Of a stretch of 64,000 bases of DNA, positions 57,060-64,000 are shown piece after piece; position 1 is the first letter of the stretch; the number at the start of each line of letters is the position of its first letter. The position numbers and the translations under genes are program-made. The stretch covers positions 249,291,122-249,355,121 of the forward strand of contig CM030364.1 of NCBI GenBank assembly GCA_017893485.1, given 5' to 3'. The notes beneath the pieces are model-generated. The model was not told the origin of the DNA. It did no database searches and saw nothing but the letters and a program-made list of their open reading frames with translations. The DNA comes from Hemerocallis citrina. Taxonomy: Eukaryota; Streptophyta; Magnoliopsida; Asparagales; Asphodelaceae.

Positions 57060-59040
57060 TGCCAGATCTTCATCAGACTGCCCAGATCGTTCTACGTCGC
57101 TCGGAAACCAAATCCGAGCAACTTGCATTCCGAGCTGCATATTGGAGAAAAACAACTTTCTCCTCGTGATTCGCGTCTGATCTTAATCAGATGGCTCAGA
57201 TCTCACTGTGTCGACCAAAATCACGTTTTCTCGTGATCCACGCTTTCGTGCCTCGTGATTTGCACCTGATATTCATCAGACGGCCCAGATCGTGCCATGC
57301 CGCTCGGAAACCAAATCCGAGCAACTCGTATTCCGAGCTATGAATTGGAGAAAAATGACTTTCTCCACGTGATTCGCACCTGATCTTAATCAGACGGCTC
57401 AGAGCTCACACTGTTAGGGTTATATACTGAAAGCATCACTTTTGTATTAACTTTATTTCCTTGTTTTTTTTGAATAAGAATCATATGGGCATATGTTTGC
57501 ATATTGTGTTTATTATAATATTAATGCAAGTGTCTGATATTCTATAAGGTTGATAATATGGTGTGAGGTGACACACAGAAGATCATATTATCAGTTCCAT
57601 ATGGAATATATAAATAGTTCACAACCTAGACGGACTTGGACAATCCATTGGAAAGGTTGTAGTGTAATCTGGTATTAGTCTATCTTGACTATAGGTTTAC
57701 ACTAGTACACTTTGTGTGTATTGAACAGGACCACTTGAGGTTGTTCTCTTTGTACTGACTACAAAAGAGAACAAACACCTCTGTTATTATGGATGCTTAT
57801 GCTCTTAATCCAGATATAATAACCGACATGTATATGCAGTGTGCATTACTTTGACTCATAAAAGAGTGAGATTCATTATGGATCAACAACCTCTATGAAT
57901 TGGGTAATAGCATTGTATGTATGATGGGCTGTTGATTGTAAAAGGAATCCATGTCCCGATACGTCGGGTTGATGATGTCCCCTTAAGGAGCTCATAAAGA
58001 TTTGTCATGTAAACCCTGCAGGTGGATTACATCCGACATAACAAATAAAGTTGAGTGGTACTACTTAAGGATAAAAGATGTTGATCAATATAGTTGTCAG
58101 TAACTTAATTTGATCGACGAACATTCGATATCTTAATATGGAGAGCTGAACAAGCATATAATAAAAGGAGCCCATAAATTTAATTTGGGATTAGGAAGGT
58201 AGTGCAACAATAGCTCTTTAGTGGACCGAGCTATTGTTAATGGGCCTGTGTTGTGTGTTCGGGCTGAACACGGGATACCCAGATTCGTTAGGAGACCTAA
58301 CCCTAATTTCTCCTCATGGTCCCTGCCGTAGCCTTATATATATCCTCTATTCTCTGGCCCTCATTGATCATCTGAGATATAAGATTTTTTCTTTAAATTC
58401 ATGATTCACGTAAGGAGAGAAAGAGAGGTCAGCCAAGGAGAAGAAAGGTTGGGAGATCGTCACCCATATGACGTCCAACTCGAGGAAGGAATACGTGCAG
58501 AAGATCTTGGGATCGCTGACAGCTCGAGGTTGCTAGAAACTATCGCCTTCTTCTCATCGCAGGTATAATTCGTGAACCCTAGATTCCGCTATAAAGGGTT
58601 AGATCACGTATTTAATCTGTTAATCTTTTATGATCGATACGCACACCAATCCGTAGTCCTGGGAATCATAGAAGTTCCATCAACCACATCGACCAAAATC
58701 ATGTTTTCTCGTGATCCATGCCTTCGTGCCTCGTGATTCATGCCTGATCTTCAACAGACGGCCCAGATCGTACCACGTCGCTCGGAAACCAAATCCGAGC
58801 AACTTGCATTCCGAGCTGTGAATTGGAGAAAAACGACTTTCTCCTCGTGATTCGCGCCTGATCCTGATCAGACGGCTCAGATCTCGCCACGTTGACCAAA
58901 ATCATGTTTTCTCGTGATCCACACCTTTGTCCTCGTGATTCGTACCTGATCTTCATCAGACGGTCCAGATCGTGCCACATCGCTAGAAACCAAATCCAAG
59001 CGACTTGCATTTCGACCTACTCACACGGAGAAAATGTCGC
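57060..59040. repeat. 202-bp tandem repeat, interrupted by a solo LTR
   Basis: Units containing gatcttcatcagacggccca, accaaatccgagcaact and ggagaaaaacgactttctcc start at about 57063, 57266, 58744 and 58946. Subtracting the inserted LTR, spacing is 202-203 bp throughout, so the LTR broke a regular array. Confidence 0.88.
57412..58684 (+). mobile_element. Solo copia-type LTR (about 1.27 kb)
   Basis: It starts tgttagggttatatactg and ends near gaagttccatca (58682-58686; the end cannot be fixed exactly). No coding sequence and no second copy. A ccttatatatatcc TATA-like motif near 58331 and a leader follow the usual U3-R layout. Flanks are cacac on the left and cacat or accac on the right, so the target duplication has changed or is ambiguous. 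Confidence 0.78.
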
Positions 59041-59041
59041 C

Positions 59042-59580
59042 GAGCTACGAGAGCCGTCTGATCGCCTCAAAATCCGTGCCACAACCTGATGGACGTCCCT
59101 CACTCAGCCACGTGGCCAAGCACAAGATCTACTGTTGGGTCACCTCAAAATCCGTGCCGCATCCAGATGGATGCCCCAGATTACGCCACATCACTCTGAA
59201 TCCCAATCTGAGCGATAGGCATCGCTCGGAATCCCAATCCGAGTAACAGGCATTCCTAGCTGCTCATGCTGAGAAAATGTCGTAGAGCTATGAGAGCCGT
59301 CTGATCGCCTCGAAATTCGCACCACAACCTGATGGACGTCCCTGATTCGCCACGTGGCCAAGTGCAAGATCTACCATTGGATCACCTCAACATCCGAGCC
59401 GCATCTAGATGGATGCCCCAGATTAAGCCATGTCGCTCGGAATCCCAATCCGAGCGATAGGCATTCTGAGCTGCTCATGTGGGGAAAATACTGCCGAGCC
59501 ATATGGGCCGTCAGATCACCTCTGAATTTGCGCCGCAACCCGATCCAGGCCCCAGATGTGCCCACTTCGCTCAGCACCAT
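59042..59580. repeat. 211-243 bp tandem repeat
   Basis: Units start at 59042, 59285 and 59496 with gagc(t/c)a(c/t) and ggccgtc(t/a)gatc(g/a)cct. Shared blocks include gatggacgtccct, ccacgtggccaag and gctcggaatcccaatccgag. The first unit is longer because that last block is duplicated within it. Confidence 0.88.
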
Positions 59581-60038
59581 CCCTCCGTCGGATTATTTCA
59601 GAATTTTGTGCTAATGGCTGATGGACGATCCAGATTGTGCCACGTCGTAAATAGGTGATTAAAATTATTTTTTAATTATTAATTCGAATTATTTATTTAA
59701 AAATTGGAAAAAAATGATTTAAAATTCAGGAAAATTAATTAAAAATTCTAAAAAATAATTATAAATTTTGGAAAATATTTTTGAGCCCCTGGATAAATAA
59801 TTATTGGTTGGAATAGTTAATCGACGCTCCCGAAAAATAAATCATCACTTTGCAAAATTGAATAAATGATCCGAAAAATAATTAAAAAAACTTGTAAAAT
59901 CCCCAAAAATCCAGACGGGCCTAAAAGCAGACTTGGGTACATTACTAGCTCAGAAAAGCACGATCACCCCTTAAACGGGATTCGAACACCCTTTGAAGAC
60001 ACCAATAACGCATATACGCCATTCAAACAACAAAATAA
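59581..60038. other. AT-rich spacer before the polypurine tract
   Basis: It contains repeated aattatt/aaaaat low complexity and no gene, equivalent to 8828-9135 of element 1. Confidence 0.6.
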
Positions 60039-60083
60039 CTCCCCAAAGGCTGTAACACATAGTCTTTGGGAGTGGGAGGCTCG
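60039..60083 (+). other. Hairpin and polypurine tract, element 2
   Basis: ctccccaaag (60039-60048) can pair with ctttgggag (60064-60072), which runs into gggagtgggaggctcg. The layout is the same as in element 1 at 9235-9279, although the loop sequence differs. Confidence 0.72.
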
Positions 60084-60654
60084 TGATATGGCTAAAAATG
60101 GGGTTAAATCGGAACCATTCAAAGTGGGCACGAATCTTAAAGTTGCAGGGACAAGATGGTAATTTCACCTACAGACGGGTCCGAATTGGGAACCGAGTCT
60201 CTCCTTTTAGGCCCGCTAACCCATGAACGGATCTGTTCAATTGAAAATGGGTCTCAACCCGTTAATGGCCAGCTCAACAGGATTGGAGGAAATCCTAGCT
60301 CGTCCTTATCTTGAGGAGGTGGTTATAAACACCACTATCCAGCCTCACCGGAAAGTAGGGATTCACTCTTATCCTGAAAGAGATCCCCATGGCGACTATA
60401 AATACCCCCATACCTTCTACTGTCAGAGGTGATCACTCTTTGTACACTTGAGCTCTTTCCTATTACTTTTTCTGGTATTGACAAGTGCGTCGGAGGGTTC
60501 GTCGCTGGGATCCATCCCGGTGTTTCGAACGTTTGTGCAGGTCCGCGGGAGCACCAAGGAATCAATTTTTCAACAAGGAAGAAGTAGGATTCTGTCCGTT
60601 CGAGTTCCTACGAACCTATAAATTCTGTCTATTGCCCCTACACCAGATCCAGCA
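60084..60654 (+). repeat. 3' LTR of gypsy element 2
   Basis: It matches 46046-46621 with scattered substitutions, many of them C/T or G/A. It ends ccagatccagca, a few bases short of the 5' copy. Confidence 0.9.
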
Positions 60655-61649
60655 AGGATTCTCCTTCATTGAATGAATATAATTTCATAGCTATCAATCC
60701 TCTGACCATTGTGGACATCCAAGTAAGCTTATGAGTGATTACTAATCATGAATTTAGGTTAGTTATATGAAAAAGTGAAAATGGGTGATAAAATTCAATT
60801 TTTGTTGATCTGATTTCATGTCCATCATTTGGCTGGATGTGGATATGCAAATTTAATCTATGTAAAGATTGTGGCAAATGTTGTATCTGTGGATATGCAA
60901 ATTTAATCCTTGTAAAAATTGTGGCAAATATTGTATATGTATATATATATCAAGTGAATAGATGTCAGAATCATTATCTAGTACTTAACGTTATATTGCA
61001 ATACTTTACGTAATCTTTTTTATCTTTCTGACAAACACATATGATCTCTTTGTTTAATAATAACCAGCTTTCTAGAGTTAATTTATATTCTATTTTTAAA
61101 GTTGATTAGTAAATAGTAACAGTCAACTTTAACACGATTGATTACTTTTCGCTCATAGTTTTTTAATGGTTGCTGTTAATAAGCTTGACAAGTGGCTATT
61201 TAACAATAAAAAAGATGACACAAGCCAACCATCATAACTTATGAAAAGATTATAATGAAATTAAGTACAAGTTGTATTTGATTAGCACAGAACTATAATC
61301 TTCAGTGCATGCGCATATACTACTTTGACCCAGTAGTCGAACCTACCCTAGCTATAAGCCTATAACTGATATTCATTATCGTTTTTAAGTGATTATATAT
61401 ATACTAGATCGCAAAATGTGAATCGATTAGATTTTCATGTCAGGTTCAGATCCATTGATGAAGTGTTTGACATTCTGAGTATTCAACATTTATATCTAAA
61501 AGTTTACATTAAAACTACTTTGATCGAGAGGCACAAAAATGGAAAAAGAAAAGAGAAAGTTGAAAACCGTACAAATTATCAAGAAAGTGAAAGTAACAAG
61601 AAATAAAAACCAAACCGAGTAAAACCGAGTTCTATGTCACACAAAGTTC
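60655..61649. other. AT-rich spacer with a 50-bp duplication
   Basis: ggatatgcaaatttaatc starts at 60841 and 60891, giving two 50-bp copies. No gene was seen. Confidence 0.55.
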
Positions 61650-62660
61650 TTAAAACATATTCGGCTCCTCTCCGGTGTTGGATGAATGGAGTGATGTCTG
61701 TCTCCTAGAATAAATAGTCGAGTGTCAACGGCAGCACAACGTTACACTCCGGAACTGATTGAAGTGCATAAATCTATCACTGACACAAGAGAATACAAGA
61801 GCAGAGAAGAACAAAGAAGAATTCTGTTTTGGAGAATTTTGGTGTGTAGAATGAGAAGAGTAGGAGCCTCAATTTATAGGGTTTGTGGAGAGACATATGA
61901 GTGAATGCACAAACTGTAACGGCAAACAAAACTGTTTCACCAGTTTATAACGTATGAATAAATGCCAGACAAAACCGTTTCATCGGTTGTGCATTGATTC
62001 ATCCATTACAAAAGACACAGAGTCCTTAAAACAGATTTGACTCCTCTCTCGTGCTGGATAAATGTAGTGATGTCTGTCTCCCAGGATAAAACGGTCGTCG
62101 AGTGTCAACGGCAGCACAATGTTACATTCCCAAACTGATTGAAGTGCAGAAATCTATCACCGACACAAGTGAATACAAGAGCAGAGAAGGACATAGAAGA
62201 ATTCTGTTTTGGAGACATTCGATGTGTAGAATGAGAAGAGAAGGAGCCTCAATTTATAAGGTTTGTGGGGAGGCAGGTGAGTGAATGCACAAATTGTAAA
62301 GGCAGACAAAACAATTTTGCCAGTTTAAAACATATGAACAAAACGGTCGTCGAGTGTCAACGGCAGTACAACGCCACACTTCCGAACTGATTGAAGTGTA
62401 AAAATCTATCACCGGCACAAGAGAATACAATAGCAGAGAATGGCAGAGAATAATTTTGTTTTGGAGAACTTCGATGTGTAGAATGAGAAGAGAATGAGCC
62501 TCAATTCATAGGGTTTGTGGGGAGATAGGTGAGGGAATGCACAAACTGTAACGACAGACAAAATTGTTTCACCAGTTTAAAATGTATAAATAAATGTCAG
62601 ACAATTATTTTGTCGGTTGTGCATTGATTCATCTGTTACAAAAGATACAAGCCGCATTGT
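61650..62660 (-). repeat. Triplicated promoter-like unit (about 380 bp)
   Basis: gtcgagtgtcaacggcag starts at 61717, 62097 and 62349. The first two units are 380 bp apart; the third is shortened by about 128 bp. Each unit contains, on the minus strand, ccctataaattgaggctc (TATA-like) followed by a C/T-rich leader (tctcattctacac) and gaattcttct. This resembles the promoter region of an LTR or gene. The frames of 60 codons on the plus strand are by-products of the repeat. Confidence 0.8.
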
Positions 62661-63528
62661 AATCCGGTCAAGGATTTGGCCCCCTCCCCCCCTCGCGTGA
62701 GAGAGAGCCTTCTAACTTGTTTTTTTACCAAGCCAAAAAAATGGATATTATCTATACACTTCTAGTTTTTATGATTTTTTGATATGAGACTAAAGTCCTC
62801 AACCAATTTTCTCAAAATCGAGTAGCTCGGTTAGGGGACAGTTTTTCATTCACCCAATACCGTTTTGAGCAAGTAAATATATAATTTTGATGTACTCGTG
62901 AAGGAGAACAACAGTCCATAAAGATCTCTCAGTAATATATAGTGGATGTAACTCAAAATTTGTCTCAAAAATGATTCATAAAATGGTGTTAAAACACCTA
63001 TTTTGTAACACCTCCAACATGACCCAAAATAAAAAATGAAAGTTGGCAAAAAAATTCTAATGAAAATTGCAGTTGCATCTGCATTTCTGAGTTTCATTAT
63101 ATATTTGACTCGTCTCGGCATTTTGGTCGTGTTTATTTTCACTGCCTGATTATAGGATTGGGTCCGGTCGAACTTGCCAAACCCAAGCTCAGCTGATGAA
63201 CTGAAACATCATTGCTTGACAGTAGCCCTATTACTTTTTTATTACAATTCTTATTAATAAGATGTGGGAAGGCTTTACATTACCTTTGTGCAATTAAAAA
63301 GGAAAATGAATTTATTATTTGGCTGAGTAGAAGAGATCAATGAACTGATCATGGAAGTCGATGACATGATTAACTATATATAGAGTGAAAAAATTTATAT
63401 GATCCTTAGTGATGCTTTGTGATGCTAGCAAAAAGTTCACTCTTGGCATTATGTAAATTGTGTAATAGCCTATGCATTCTATGTATACTTGTCCAAGTGA
63501 ATAAATTAAGAACTCATACCTAAATCTA
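62661..63528. other. AT-rich stretch without a recognised feature
   Basis: Apart from a short ccccctcccccc run (62682) I see nothing that can be annotated. Confidence 0.5.
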
Positions 63529-63536
63529 GAGGTGGC

Positions 63537-63665
63537 AACCGGTTCGGGCCGCAGCCAGCTGGGCCCGACCATATCGTGGGTTGGACTAGTCTGGGCTACC
63601 TTTGGGACCGGGCCTGGATCAGGCCCTGAGACCGGGCATCCCGGTTTCGGGCTAACCAGAGAGAC
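63537..63665. mobile_element. Left terminus of a third hAT-like element
   Basis: tagaggtggcaaccggttcg resembles the left ends at 42040 and 31889, and is followed by gggcc/cgggc-rich DNA. The 8 bases before it are cctaaatc. No right end is found before the window closes, so the element is either truncated or continues beyond 64000. Confidence 0.55.
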
Positions 63666-64000
63666 ATGCCAATTTATAATATATATTTTGTTTACATGTT
63701 TAATTTTTGCCTCCCTTTCTCTTAACATATAAAATAGATTAAAAATATATATAATATTGTAGGAAAATCCGATGTATAAGAACATAAAAAATTATGTATT
63801 ATTTTTTCTCAAGTCTTGAAGACTGGAATGATTTACAAGGGTCAAAATAAAAATTAAAAAAAACATGTAATACATACAAACTACAATATTACATGGTAAG
63901 GGGGGTGATCTAGAGTTTGAGATGGCTTAGAGTTAGATTGAAGATATGGCATTGGAACACTATCGTGTACCTCAACTTAACCAAAATCTAGGAACTCATT
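63666..64000. other. AT-rich end of window
   Basis: No gene or terminal repeat was seen. Confidence 0.5.

Larger units (their letters stand above)
46046..60654 (+). mobile_element. 14.6 kb Tat-lineage Ty3/gypsy element
   Basis: LTRs 46046-46621 and 60084-60654 differ only at scattered bases. Inside lie, on the sense strand, gag, protease, reverse transcriptase, RNase H, a second RNase H and integrase, then a long 3' region with tandem arrays and antisense genes. The extra RNase H and the antisense gene are known marks of the Tat lineage (Grande, Ogre and relatives). No matching target duplication is visible: left flank gtaaa, right flank aggat. The right LTR may have lost its last bases. A solo copia LTR is inserted at 57412. 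Confidence 0.92.

Noticed and set aside
46041..60659. A 5-bp target duplication for gypsy element 2
   Set aside because: Left flank gtaaa and right flank aggat do not match; the right end has probably changed, so I do not claim one.

Overview
This window is plant nuclear DNA from a gene-poor, transposon-packed region. Every recognisable coding sequence belongs to, or was captured by, a mobile element. The host is inferred to be a plant from the Tat-type Ty3/gypsy elements with two RNase H domains, the Ty1/copia remnants with initiator-Met-type primer sites, the hAT, MULE, PIF/Harbinger and Helitron elements, and captured exons that read as plant cyclin A and SLU7. A dicot is likely but not proven. 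No intact host gene, rRNA, tRNA or CRISPR array was found.

Layout: 30-1203 is a direct duplication. 2326-11904 is a small copia-like LTR element whose 5' LTR is split by a 7.5 kb gypsy element (2384-9856). That gypsy element has gag but no pol, and three successive tandem-repeat arrays. 12079-16202 (+), 19098-22347 (-) and 22800-26640 (-) are three very long solo LTRs of one family, each with an exact 5-bp target duplication. The first carries a nested MULE-type MITE. 27079-31345 is a decayed copia array (LTR-internal-LTR-internal-LTR, minus strand). 31542-31674 is a complete 133-bp mini-Helitron.

31889-41469 is a non-autonomous hAT element with a perfect 8-bp target duplication, swollen by an 8.3 kb Helitron (32401-40662) and a short relative joined to its tail. 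The large Helitron carries spliced-structure fragments of a cyclin A gene and of the splicing-factor gene SLU7. 41572-41989 is a PIF/Harbinger MITE. 42040-45843 is a complete hAT element with an uninterrupted 715-residue transposase.

46046-60654 is a 14.6 kb Tat-lineage gypsy element. Its sense strand gives gag, protease, reverse transcriptase, RNase H, a second RNase H and integrase, broken by many stops except for the integrase core. Its long 3' region holds an intron-containing antisense gene and several tandem arrays, one split by a solo copia LTR. The rest holds a triplicated promoter-like unit (about 61650-62660) and one more hAT terminus (63537).

The two gypsy elements are related: LTR ends, gag, a hairpin at the polypurine tract and a 115-119 bp repeat are shared. 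The first could only have moved with enzymes supplied by a relative of the second. All assignments come from reading the sequence; no database search was run.
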